From positions 186,001 to 250,000 of the forward strand of contig NZ_BCPT01000002.1 in the NCBI RefSeq assembly GCF_001544095.1: DNA of 64,000 nt, given 5' to 3'. Positions 17,927-27,594 of this stretch are shown here, in pieces. Under the pieces are notes generated by a model that was not told where the DNA came from, did not search any database, and saw only the letters and a list, made by a program, of their open reading frames with translations. Position 1 is the first letter of the stretch, and every line of letters starts with the position of its first letter. Position numbers and translations under genes: made by a program. This DNA comes from Enterococcus casseliflavus NBRC 100478 (GTDB taxonomy: Bacteria; Bacillota; Bacilli; Lactobacillales; Enterococcaceae).

Positions 17927-18675
17927 AAGCAATTATAGAAACCAACACCTTATTCAAACGCAATCTCTTGCTATCGATTCGCAGTATGGAGACTTTGCTA
18001 AGTGGAATTTTGACCCCAGCGATTTTAATGATCCTCTTTGTCTATGTTTTTGGGGGAGCCATGAACGTCGGTGATACCTCTTATGTCGATTTTGTCGTTC
18101 CCGGTGTCTTCGTCCAATGTATCGCCCAAAGTGCTTCCTCCGTTGGGGTAACGGTGACGGAAGATTTAAAATCCGGCATGGTGGAACGGCTGATGACCTT
18201 GAATATTTCTAACTCAGCCTTTTTAAACGGCCATGTCTTCGCCGCGACCCTTCGGAGCTTGATCAGTACCTTGGTCGTATTGATCGTTGCCATGGTCATC
18301 GGTTTTCGCCCTCAAGCCACAGTTGCTGGCTGGGGGCTCGCCTTCCTATTGATCTTTTGCTTCACCTTCGCTTTTACTTGGGTCTCCGTTCTGGTTGGTC
18401 TCATCGCCAAAAGCCCCGAGACAGCTACCTTGTTTACTGTCTTGATCACCCTTTTGCCCTACTTAAGCTCTGGTTTCGTCCCTACGGAAACCATGCCGCG
18501 CCCATTAGCCATTTTTGCTGAATACCAACCAATGTCGCCGATCATCCATTCTTTGCGAGGGCTTTTGTTAAACTTAAAAGATACCACCTTGATCAGTGCC
18601 TTTAGCTGGTGCGGCGGTATCGTAGTGGTGAGCTGGTTCTTGGCACGAATGCTTTATCAGAAACGGTTACGCTAG
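17923..18675 (+). CDS. ABC-2 type exporter permease (DrrB-like)
   Basis: 250 residues with six predicted hydrophobic segments and an ABC-2 membrane domain (PGVFVQCIAQSASSVGVTV; SPETATLFTVLITLLPYLSSGFVP). The SSGFVP motif before helix 5 and ETMPRPLAIFAEYQPMSP are typical of this family. It overlaps the ATPase gene (ATGA) and follows an AGGAGG, so the two are co-translated as one exporter. No terminator is evident after it. Confidence 0.9.
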   Translation: MKAIIETNTLFKRNLLLSIRSMETLLSGILTPAILMILFVYVFGGAMNVGDTSYVDFVVPGVFVQCIAQSASSVGVTVTEDLKSGMVERLMTLNISNSAFLNGHVFAATLRSLISTLVVLIVAMVIGFRPQATVAGWGLAFLLIFCFTFAFTWVSVLVGLIAKSPETATLFTVLITLLPYLSSGFVPTETMPRPLAIFAEYQPMSPIIHSLRGLLLNLKDTTLISAFSWCGGIVVVSWFLARMLYQKRLR

Positions 18676-18689
18676 GTAAAAGGAATCAG

Positions 18690-18698
18690 TGGTATAAT
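18690..18698 (+). promoter_or_regulatory. Extended -10 promoter for the yjbR-like gene
   Basis: TGGTATAAT forms an extended -10 about 38 nt upstream of the start. No good -35 is present, which an extended -10 tolerates. Confidence 0.6.
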
Positions 18699-18735
18699 AT
18701 AAGTAGTTTTCTATTATAAAAAGGCAGGGATACTC

Positions 18736-19092
18736 ATGGATCTTAAAAACCGGCTGATCGCCTTCGCTCAGACCTTCAATGATGTTCAGATCGACCATCC
18801 ATTTGCAAAGTTTCCCGAGTACCAAGTCTTGCGGCACCGTAAAAGTGGTAAATGGTTTGGCTTGCTGATGACTGTAGAAAAGCAAAAATTAGGCTTGGAA
18901 GGAACGGAAATGATCGAAATTTTAGATATCAAAGCAGCGCCCGAAATGGTTTCGATCATCAATCAAAGTCGCGGCTATTTACCCGCTTATCACATGAATA
19001 AAAACCATTGGCTCACCGCATTACTAGATGGCTCTGTATCAGAAAAACAACTCCAATCTTTGTTACGAGACAGCTATGAACGTACCCGTTAA
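18736..19092 (+). CDS. MmcQ/YjbR-family protein
   Basis: 118 residues. The pattern DVQIDHPFAKFPEYQVLRH, GKWFGLLMTV, then RGYLPAYHMNKNHWLTALLDG is the YjbR/CyaY-like fold family, with a conserved C-terminal K-x-HW. The biochemical role of the family is unsettled; DNA binding has been suggested from the fold. It has its own extended -10 promoter and a strong terminator downstream. Confidence 0.85.
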   Translation: MDLKNRLIAFAQTFNDVQIDHPFAKFPEYQVLRHRKSGKWFGLLMTVEKQKLGLEGTEMIEILDIKAAPEMVSIINQSRGYLPAYHMNKNHWLTALLDGSVSEKQLQSLLRDSYERTR

Positions 19093-19106
19093 ACCCAAAT
19101 ATCACC

Positions 19107-19159
19107 AAAAACCGATCAACGATGCGCCTATATAGGAGCACCGTTGATCGGTTTTCTTT
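19107..19159. terminator. Bidirectional terminator, yjbR-like gene and bgl
   Basis: AAAACCGATCAACG (19107-19120 region) pairs with CGTTGATCGGTTTT (19142-19155), with T and A tracts on either side. It serves both converging genes. Confidence 0.9.
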
Positions 19160-19199
19160 TATAACGGATCCTGTGTCATCCGTGAGTCTAACGAAACAC

Positions 19200-20767
<1,568 letters not shown>

Positions 20768-20770
<3 letters not shown>

Positions 20771-20797
20771 CTTGCCTGATCGAGTCAGTAACAATCC
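20768..20797 (-). promoter_or_regulatory. Ribonucleic antiterminator (RAT) of BglG/LicT type
   Basis: The minus strand reads GGATTGTTACTG, then ACTCGAT, then CAGGCAAGACC. This closely follows the RAT consensus of beta-glucoside operons. Bound antiterminator protein would stabilise it and prevent the overlapping terminator (20711-20770). Expression of bgl therefore depends on PTS-controlled antitermination. Confidence 0.88.
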
Positions 20798-20817
20798 ACG
20801 TGGGTTTTCTTTCTTTA

Positions 20818-20846
20818 ACTATAGCACTAACTCGTTGGCTTGTCAT
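20818..20846 (-). promoter_or_regulatory. Promoter of bgl
   Basis: -35 ATGACA (20841-20846) and -10 TATAGT (20818-20823) on the minus strand with exactly 17 bp between, about 20 nt before the RAT. Confidence 0.75.
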
Positions 20847-20854
20847 CATAAAAT

Positions 20855-20871
20855 CGGTTTCTTTTAAACCG
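20855..20871 (-). terminator. Weak hairpin at the end of the IIC gene
   Basis: CGGTTT pairs with AAACCG over the IIC stop codon, then ATTTTATG. A poor terminator; some readthrough into bgl is possible. Confidence 0.35.
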
Positions 20872-22177
20872 TTTCTCCCGTTGCATCGATACTTTCAGTT
20901 TGAACCTCCGCTTGCGCTGCTTCTGCTTCGGTTTTTAATTTTCCTTTATCTAATATTTTGACAAAAGGAATGTACAGCAAGCAGCCTGCCAAAACGCAAA
21001 CGACTTGTAGAACTGCGACCTGCCAGCCTCCAGCTAGAAACCCATTTAGAAAAATCGGTGTGCCAAAGGGAACTTGTACGCCACTAAGTCGTGGGACGAT
21101 CCCACTCCAGATCGCTAGGTATGCCACAAGTACTTGAACCAATGGTGTTAATATAAACGGAATCGCCATGATTGGATTCAAAATCAGCGGTAAGCCAAAA
21201 ATCACTGGCTCATTAATGGTGAACAATCCAGGAACGGCACTCAGGTTAGCGACTGTCCGTGATTGTTTGGATTTCGCCAACAGCAAAATAACGATAATCA
21301 ATGACAATGTTCCTCCTGCCCCACCAATACCAGCAAACAAATCATAAAACGACTTGCTCAAAATATTCGGTAGCTCGGAACGCGCAACGCCGCTAGCTAA
21401 AGCATCCATATTTTCCACATCCATTGGTAAGTACAAAGCGGTGACAAAGCTACCCACCACCAACGAACCATGGATACCGAAGAACCATAACACCATTTGG
21501 ATCAGTACAATAAATAACAACGAACCGACACTAGAAGACAAGCTTTGCAGCGGCATTGCCAAGATTTGATAGATGAAATCTGAGAATGAGCCATAAGAAG
21601 TAAAACTGAATGCCCAGCTAATGACGATCGCGGTAAACCCAGAAATAATTGCTGGAATCAAACCGGCGAAGGTATCCGTCACAAATTGCGGCACGCCTGC
21701 TGGCATTTTGATGGCGATATTTTTTTCTAAAATAAAGCAGTACAAACGAGCAAAGACTAAGCCACAGATCATAGCGGTAAACAAGCCTTGAGCACCGAGT
21801 TTGCTCATGTCGAGGGTCGTTGTTTCCTCTAAGGTAACCATTGGCGTCATCATCAAAAAGGCAAACAGTGAAACGATGCCGGCAGGAACCGCCGATTGCT
21901 TAAATTCTGTCGCTAAACGGTGACCGACCAGAAAGGAAGCGTACACTGAGATAACCCCGACGGTCATACTGTAACCGACGGAAAAATAGCCGCCAATATT
22001 GATCGAATTGATAAAGTCTGTCCATCCTTGAATCGGCAAAACTGCTAACAATAAGGCGATCGAACCAATAATGTTGATCGGCAGCGTCGCCATCAACCCG
22101 TTTGAAATTGCCTTTAAATACCGATTGTTGGAGATTTTATCTGCAAATACTAACACCTTATCCATATACTTATCCAT
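20864..22177 (-). CDS. PTS lactose/cellobiose-family IIC permease
   Basis: About 437 residues, polytopic, with the CelB-type IIC pattern (ISNGLMATLPINIIGSIALL; FFGIHGSLVVGSFVTALYLP; FTINEPVIFGLPLILNPIMAIPF). The NEPVIFG motif is the family sugar-binding signature. I chose the ATG at 22177 because AAAGGAG lies upstream; the longer reading to 22225 runs through the previous gene. It is last in the apiose-type operon, 5 bp after the apiosidase-like gene, while the matching IIB is the first gene. No IIA is encoded, so a general IIA of the cellobiose class must serve it. Confidence 0.88.
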   Translation of the reverse strand: MDKYMDKVLVFADKISNNRYLKAISNGLMATLPINIIGSIALLLAVLPIQGWTDFINSINIGGYFSVGYSMTVGVISVYASFLVGHRLATEFKQSAVPAGIVSLFAFLMMTPMVTLEETTTLDMSKLGAQGLFTAMICGLVFARLYCFILEKNIAIKMPAGVPQFVTDTFAGLIPAIISGFTAIVISWAFSFTSYGSFSDFIYQILAMPLQSLSSSVGSLLFIVLIQMVLWFFGIHGSLVVGSFVTALYLPMDVENMDALASGVARSELPNILSKSFYDLFAGIGGAGGTLSLIIVILLLAKSKQSRTVANLSAVPGLFTINEPVIFGLPLILNPIMAIPFILTPLVQVLVAYLAIWSGIVPRLSGVQVPFGTPIFLNGFLAGGWQVAVLQVVCVLAGCLLYIPFVKILDKGKLKTEAEAAQAEVQTESIDATGETV

Positions 22178-22182
22178 TTTTT

Positions 22183-23463
22183 TCACTCCTTTATTTGGAT
22201 GACGAACAATACGTCTTCGTGACAATTGTGGGGATGGAAAACAGTGATACCATCGGTAACTGTCAGTTTTGGTTTCAAGAAACGATTGGTATTCAAATCG
22301 ATCAATGTGACGGTCGCTGTAGAAAGATCTCCTTGCAGGCGGACTGTTGTATTGCTTGGCAAGTAAAGCAACGCATCCTTCGATCCTGCGATGGCTGCCA
22401 TACGAATCTGTTCATCTGCATCGATCAAGCGCTCTTGGCAAGGCACAAGCTCCTGAATATTTAATAATTCGAATAATTGCTTGATAAAGCCATAGTCATC
22501 TGCCCCAGGAAAAGATAAAGCTTCTGGCCAAATCATCGGACGATCAAACGCTTCCCCGATTTCTTCCGCAAAGGTTGCCGTCGGGGTTTGCCAACTCCAG
22601 ATGCCGTGGGCACCGTACGTGATCCCAGCCGAGCCGCCGGCTAAGAGTGATTGCCATGCCGCTTTGCGGACATCCTTTTGACCAAATCGACCATATACAT
22701 GACGGGCATAGCCCATTTGTTCATAACAAGGTTCTGAGTTGATGATCGGCAGCTGCGATTGTCTTTGATAAAAACGCTCTGCCAAATAATAAGGCATATT
22801 CAAAAAGGCGCTGTTATGACCTGATTGGTATAAAAATAAGTCCAAATGTTCGACGATCGTTGCGGGAATCTCTTCAAAACGTCCCTTGATATGAATCGTT
22901 TTCAGGGTATTCGGCGAATGCTTTTCAAAGAAAGCAAAGGCTTCTAGATACGTATCGATGGTTGGCTGTGTTGGGAAATCCGTATCGCCACCAATAAAGT
23001 AGATCGGATGGAAGGCATCAAACGTCTTAATCACTTTTTGATAGTAGACCTGGCGGCAATCCTTCGGCAACACGTTGCGTTCTTTGTCCAACTGGCTAGC
23101 CCACGTGCCGGCGACATAGTTTGACCACAAGACGACCAAAGCTAAAGTAAAGCCTTTCTCATCGGCAATTTTACAAAGACGCTGAGCCCGTTCGAAATAG
23201 GCATCCTCCCAAACAGTAAAATCAAAGACGCCCGCATCAACAGGAAACGGCAAGCAGTCAAATTGACCACGGCTGCGATCCCATTGCGGTAACACATTGA
23301 TTTGTAGGGTATTGAAGCCCTGCTCTTTGCGTTTGTCTAAGTAGGTGATCCAGTCATTTTCTTGAATACTAGTAAAGGCACTCCAGCAAGTATCGGCTAA
23401 ATAAAAGAAATGCTGGCCGTCTCGCAATAAGGTGCGTTTGTTTTGGCTCACGGTGATTTTCAC
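22183..23463 (-). CDS. Apiosidase-like glycoside hydrolase (DUF4038/GH140-like), cytosolic
   Basis: 426 residues. The N-terminus reads DGQHFFYLADTCWSAF then QGFNTLQINVLP, the DUF4038 (apiosidase-like) TIM barrel. Candidate catalytic acids are Asp in YFIGGDTDFP (about residue 155) and Glu in IINSEPCYEQ (about 240). The last 90 residues (AGSKDALLYLPSNTTVRLQG) look like the small beta domain that usually follows DUF4038. The characterised GH140 enzyme removes D-apiose from pectin. There is no signal peptide, so it acts on imported glycoside. The start is GTG, with AGGAG 9 nt upstream. It lies directly before IIC in one operon. Confidence 0.78.
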   Translation of the reverse strand: MKITVSQNKRTLLRDGQHFFYLADTCWSAFTSIQENDWITYLDKRKEQGFNTLQINVLPQWDRSRGQFDCLPFPVDAGVFDFTVWEDAYFERAQRLCKIADEKGFTLALVVLWSNYVAGTWASQLDKERNVLPKDCRQVYYQKVIKTFDAFHPIYFIGGDTDFPTQPTIDTYLEAFAFFEKHSPNTLKTIHIKGRFEEIPATIVEHLDLFLYQSGHNSAFLNMPYYLAERFYQRQSQLPIINSEPCYEQMGYARHVYGRFGQKDVRKAAWQSLLAGGSAGITYGAHGIWSWQTPTATFAEEIGEAFDRPMIWPEALSFPGADDYGFIKQLFELLNIQELVPCQERLIDADEQIRMAAIAGSKDALLYLPSNTTVRLQGDLSTATVTLIDLNTNRFLKPKLTVTDGITVFHPHNCHEDVLFVIQIKE

Positions 23464-23509
23464 GGTGGTGCTCTCCTTTCATTGGCACAAGTTGTGCACT
23501 GGCGGTTTT

Positions 23510-24367
23510 TTAATCAATATAACTACTGAGCCAGCCTTCGCACAGCTCGAACCATTTGGCGACATGGGCATTGAGGTGACTTGGCTTGCGTGCCGTTGTT
23601 CGATCCGCTAATGCAAGTCCGTGTTCGCCTTTTTCAAAAATATGCAGTTCAAATGGAATTTCTGCTTCTCTTAATTTGACCGCCAGCTTCAACGAGTGCG
23701 CCACATCGACTAAGACGTCTTCCGTCGTATGCCAGAGAAACATCGGAGGTGTCCACTGATCGACATGATGCAAAATGTTCATGGATTGAATGGCTTCTTC
23801 CGTCGGTTGTTTACTCCCAAAAAAGCGTTCGTTGGCAGTTAAAGGTGTTTCGATCAGACTAGCGGCAAAGCCTAGCTCATCGATTGGGAAGGCGTGCTCT
23901 TGATAAACCAATGGGTAGCCGGCGATTGCCAGATTCACTTTCAGTAAGTCACTGCTGACGCCCAACGCTTCTGCCAGCTCAGCATCGTGCCAGCGCGTCG
24001 CTAACTGCAACGCTAGATGACCACCTGCTGAAAAACCGCAAACGATGATTTGTTCCTCATCCACCAACCATTCTTGAGCATGCGCACGAATGATTTTGAC
24101 GGTTTGGGCGGCTTCCATCAAGGCATTATGGGGAACGTTTTTCACCTGGTCACCGGTGGTGTACCATAAAACAACGCTATTTAGCCCGATACTATTGAAT
24201 TTCAAGGCAATGACTTCCGCCTCTCGATCACTGGTAAAGGCGTAGCCGCCGCCTGGACAGACGATCACTAGCGGTCGTTTCTTGCCGACATTGTACTCTT
24301 TGGATTGGTGCAATAAATAGGTATCCACGTAAGCCGTTTGATTCAGTTGAATTCGTTGAATCTCCAT
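23510..24367 (-). CDS. Alpha/beta hydrolase, carbohydrate esterase-like
   Basis: 285 residues. The oxyanion motif PGGGYAFTSDRE, nucleophile elbow CGFSAGGHLAL (Ser), Asp of TTEDVLVDVAHS and His of EKGEHGLALADR form a complete triad of the COG0657/acetyl-xylan-esterase-like group. It is cytoplasmic. In a glycoside operon its likely job is removing acyl groups, such as acetyl or malonyl decorations common on plant glycosides, before hydrolysis. It lies 12 bp after the kinase gene, with AAAGGAGG before the ATG. Confidence 0.82.
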   Translation of the reverse strand: MEIQRIQLNQTAYVDTYLLHQSKEYNVGKKRPLVIVCPGGGYAFTSDREAEVIALKFNSIGLNSVVLWYTTGDQVKNVPHNALMEAAQTVKIIRAHAQEWLVDEEQIIVCGFSAGGHLALQLATRWHDAELAEALGVSSDLLKVNLAIAGYPLVYQEHAFPIDELGFAASLIETPLTANERFFGSKQPTEEAIQSMNILHHVDQWTPPMFLWHTTEDVLVDVAHSLKLAVKLREAEIPFELHIFEKGEHGLALADRTTARKPSHLNAHVAKWFELCEGWLSSYID

Positions 24368-24379
24368 ATAGTTCCTCCT

Positions 24380-25828
24380 TTATCCTTCACTAAAAGCAGC
24401 TGACTTCTCAATGAACCGTTTCCATTTTTCATATTTCAAACGGATCACGGCCTGTTCGGCTTGCGGAACGATCGTGGTTTGCTGAATAGCTGGTTCATTC
24501 ATGGTTGGTTTGGCAACAAGCATTGTGCCGATGGCTGAAAATTCTTCGACTTCGCTGACGATGACGGGTTTATTGATCAAAGTCGCCAATAAGCTCATCA
24601 AGGCGCGGTTTTTCGAAACACCGCCATCGATCATTACCTGATTGATCAGTCGTTCAGCGACTTCTTCCATCACATCGATCACTGCTTTGATTTGAAAAAT
24701 GATGCTTTCTAAAACGGCTTTCAACAGCTCATGAGTCGTCGTTGTGCGTTTCATGCCGACAAAGCTGGCAGTCATCGTATTATCCCAAAAAGGGGCACCC
24801 ATTCCTTGCAATGCTGGGATAAAATAGATGTCTTCTTGACTGTCACTGGTCAGCACTTCTTGGCAGATCTCAGCTACATCTGGCAGCGGAGCCACTTGCT
24901 CACTGAACCAGTTGATGGCGTCACCACAGGAACGGATGATGCCTTCTAGCGCAAACGCTGTTTCCTGGCTAGTTTGCCAGCCGACCGTCGTCAAAATGCG
25001 GCGATCCCGCAACGTCTGCTCCTGCTGCACTTGCATCATGATCGAACAACCGGTGCCCATCGTGATTTTTACATCCCCAAGGCTTTGACAACCTTCACCG
25101 AATAATGCCGCTTGTGAATCGGCTAAGATCCCTTTGATAGGGATTCCGTGATAGCTACCAAAAACCGTATCAGCAGGTTGGATCGCTGGCAAGTCTGCTA
25201 AATGGATGCCAAAAAGTTTGACGAGCTCTGCATCCCAACGGCCCTCTTCAATATTATAAAACAATGTTCGGCAAGCGTTGCTGGCTTCTGTCGCAAATAC
25301 TGTCCCTTGCGTTAAATTCCACAACAGCCAGCTGTCCATCGTACCGATCGCCAACTCGCCAGTTCCCGACTTTTCCTTGATGGCCGATAATTCTTGTGCC
25401 AGCCATTTCACTTTGGTGCCAGAAAAATACGGGTCTAAGCGTAAACCGGTCTTCTGATTGATCGTCCTTTCCCAGCCTTGTGCCGTCAATTCTTCACAAA
25501 TCGCGGCGCTGCGGTTGCATTGCCACACGATCGCATTGTACAGGGGATTGCCAGTCAATCGGTCCCATGCAACGATCGTTTCCCGCTGATTGGTCAATGA
25601 CAAGGAAACGATTTGATCTACAGTGATCGCTTGTTCTTGAAACACTTGTGCCAGCAATTCTTGGACATTTTGCCAAATCTCGAGGGGATCATGTTCGACC
25701 CACCCGACTTTTGGATAAATTTGGCGATGTTTTTTATCGTAACGCTGCAGGATTTTCCCTTCTTGAAACAGTAAAAGTTTGGTACCGGATGTACTCTGAT
25801 CTAAAACAAGCTGATAGGTCTTGTCCAT
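24380..25828 (-). CDS. FGGY-family carbohydrate kinase (GlpK-like; candidate apulose kinase)
   Basis: 482 residues. It resembles glycerol kinase: LDQSTSGTKLLLF at the N-terminus, LTNQRETIVAWDR, IVWQCNRSA, DPYFSGTKVKWL, ADSQAALFGEG, then MIDGGVSKNRALMSLLATL. GlpK normally has GDQQAAL where this protein has ADSQAAL, a change next to the catalytic Asp that fits a different polyol or ketose. Given the adjacent isomerase and split transketolase, I infer a ketopentose kinase, possibly D-apulose kinase. It starts 1 nt after the transketolase C-subunit stop, with GGAG overlapping that end. Plain glycerol kinase is less likely because no glycerol genes are nearby. Confidence 0.8.
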   Translation of the reverse strand: MDKTYQLVLDQSTSGTKLLLFQEGKILQRYDKKHRQIYPKVGWVEHDPLEIWQNVQELLAQVFQEQAITVDQIVSLSLTNQRETIVAWDRLTGNPLYNAIVWQCNRSAAICEELTAQGWERTINQKTGLRLDPYFSGTKVKWLAQELSAIKEKSGTGELAIGTMDSWLLWNLTQGTVFATEASNACRTLFYNIEEGRWDAELVKLFGIHLADLPAIQPADTVFGSYHGIPIKGILADSQAALFGEGCQSLGDVKITMGTGCSIMMQVQQEQTLRDRRILTTVGWQTSQETAFALEGIIRSCGDAINWFSEQVAPLPDVAEICQEVLTSDSQEDIYFIPALQGMGAPFWDNTMTASFVGMKRTTTTHELLKAVLESIIFQIKAVIDVMEEVAERLINQVMIDGGVSKNRALMSLLATLINKPVIVSEVEEFSAIGTMLVAKPTMNEPAIQQTTIVPQAEQAVIRLKYEKWKRFIEKSAAFSEG

Positions 25829-25829
25829 C

Positions 25830-26771
25830 CTAAACTCCTAGAAACGCAACCGCTGTTTTCGCTATGGAGGCACCGTCTAAGCCATAATGGGCAAACAGTT
25901 CTGACGAAGAACCAGTAATCAAAGCTTCATCCGGAAAAGCAATGATTTTTTGTCGAATGTCCGTTTCTTCTGTCAGTGTTTCCGCCACGGCAGCTCCTAA
26001 GCCGTTGTATCGGCTATGTTCTTCCACAGTGATCACGGTGCCTGTTTCTTTCGCCACTCGTTTGACCGTTTCTGAATCAAAGGGCTTCAAGGAATGAACA
26101 TTTAAAACGGTAGCAGTGATACCTTGTTTTTCCAATAGCTCAGCAGCATCCAACGCTTGGCGCACGGTTTCGCCAGTGGCGAGCAATGCGACATCTTGAC
26201 CGCTTCTCAGCTCAATGGCTTTGCCGATCTCAAAAGGATAATCTGCAGAATCATAGCAATCTTCAACAGGATTGCGACTGAGACGGATATAGGCTGGTTC
26301 ATTTGATGCCGCTAAGGCTTTAAACATTTGGATCGTTTCAAAGCGATCTGCTGGCAACAGCACTTGCAAATTAGGGATCGCTCGTGCCACTGCGATGTCT
26401 TGCAAGGAATGATGACTCATGCCTAATGCCCCATAGCTGACACCGCCGCTGATGCCTACGAGTTTGACATTTTTATTCGAATACGCGACATCGACTTTGA
26501 TCTGCTCGATACTGCGCATGCTGAGAAAACAAGCTGGAGAGGCAACGAAAGGGCGTTTGCCCATATGGGCTAAGCCGGCCGCAATACTGACGATGTTTTG
26601 CTCTGCGATCCCTACTTCCACCAATTGTGTCGGTAATTCCTTGGCAAAAGCTGCTAACGAAGCGGAACCACGAGAATCACTGGTCAACACCGTGATCGCA
26701 GGATTCTTTTTTCCTTCTTCAATCAATACGTCGCACATCGCTTGGCGATTGGCAATATTATTTTTTCCCAT
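25830..26771 (-). CDS. Split transketolase, C-terminal subunit
   Basis: 313 residues carrying the pyrimidine-binding and C-terminal domains of transketolase: VGIAEQNIVSIAAGLAHMG with the catalytic Glu, GVSYGALGMSHHSLQDIAV, RLSRNPVED and TVEEHSRYNGLGAAVAE. It overlaps the N-terminal subunit gene by 14 bp. Two-gene transketolases occur for ordinary pentose phosphate use and for apulose-4-phosphate transketolase (AptA/AptB), which yields dihydroxyacetone phosphate and xylulose 5-phosphate. The kinase and isomerase neighbours favour the second. Confidence 0.88.
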   Translation of the reverse strand: MGKNNIANRQAMCDVLIEEGKKNPAITVLTSDSRGSASLAAFAKELPTQLVEVGIAEQNIVSIAAGLAHMGKRPFVASPACFLSMRSIEQIKVDVAYSNKNVKLVGISGGVSYGALGMSHHSLQDIAVARAIPNLQVLLPADRFETIQMFKALAASNEPAYIRLSRNPVEDCYDSADYPFEIGKAIELRSGQDVALLATGETVRQALDAAELLEKQGITATVLNVHSLKPFDSETVKRVAKETGTVITVEEHSRYNGLGAAVAETLTEETDIRQKIIAFPDEALITGSSSELFAHYGLDGASIAKTAVAFLGV

Positions 26772-27594
26772 GAGTCAAAACCTCCATTTGCTGATCAAGT
26801 TCGGCAATGGCTTGTGCAAGCTCTTCTGCCGTTGGCACTTTATGATGCCATTGCGCTTGATTTTCGGCTGCAGAATAGCCTTTGCCTTTGATGGTTTTAG
26901 CAATGATCAGCTTCGGTTGATTGGGCTGATGCGGTTTTTCTAATGCAGCCACCAAGGCAGCCATATCATTGCCATCAACGATATGCACATCCCAACCAAA
27001 GGCACGCCATTTTTCATCTAGCGGCTCCACTGCCATCACATCTTCCGAGGCGCCCGTGATCTGCAAGCCGTTGCGATCAATGATGGCGGTCAAATTGTCC
27101 AGCTGGTAGTTGGCAGCCGCCATGGCTCCTTCCCATACCGAGCCTTCTGCTAATTCGCCATCTCCCAACAACGTATAGGTTTGATACGTACGGTGATCCA
27201 GTTTGCCTGCCAAAGCGATCCCTACTGCGACGGGTAAGCCGTGACCTAGCGAACCAGTATTCATCTCAACACCAGCTACTTTATTGTTTGGATGACCGAT
27301 CAGTCTTGAACCAAATTGCGAAAAGGTGGCTAATTCTTCTTTCGGCAAAAAACCTTTGTCCGCTAAAACGGCCCATAATACTTCTGCAGCATGTCCTTTA
27401 CTTTGGATATACTGGTCACGATCTTGCTTTTGGGGATCTTTCGCATCGACATTCATTATCCGATAATACAGAGCCACTAAAATATCGGTACAAGAAAGAT
27501 CCGAACCAGTATGTCCCGTTTTTGCTTGATAGATCAGCTCTAACACGGATTTTCGAATCGTTAAAGCCTTCATCTCCAGCTCGTTTATTTCCAT
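26758..27594 (-). CDS. Split transketolase, N-terminal (ThDP-binding) subunit
   Basis: 278 residues of the thiamine-diphosphate-binding half: SKGHAAEVLWAVLADKG, TGSLGHGLPVAVGIALAGKL and the GDGELAEGSVWEGAMAA..NLTAIIDRNG motif binding Mg and ThDP. The start ATG overlaps the isomerase stop by 10 bp, and the end overlaps the C-terminal subunit by 14 bp, so the stoichiometry is translationally coupled. Function as for its partner: a ketose-phosphate transketolase, inferred to act on apulose 4-phosphate. Confidence 0.88.
   Translation of the reverse strand: MEINELEMKALTIRKSVLELIYQAKTGHTGSDLSCTDILVALYYRIMNVDAKDPQKQDRDQYIQSKGHAAEVLWAVLADKGFLPKEELATFSQFGSRLIGHPNNKVAGVEMNTGSLGHGLPVAVGIALAGKLDHRTYQTYTLLGDGELAEGSVWEGAMAAANYQLDNLTAIIDRNGLQITGASEDVMAVEPLDEKWRAFGWDVHIVDGNDMAALVAALEKPHQPNQPKLIIAKTIKGKGYSAAENQAQWHHKVPTAEELAQAIAELDQQMEVLTHGKK

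Noticed and set aside
24380-25828. Plain glycerol kinase
   Set aside because: GlpK-like motifs are present, but no glycerol facilitator, GlpO or GlpR is nearby, the operon is for sugar use, and the GDQQ motif is changed to ADSQ.
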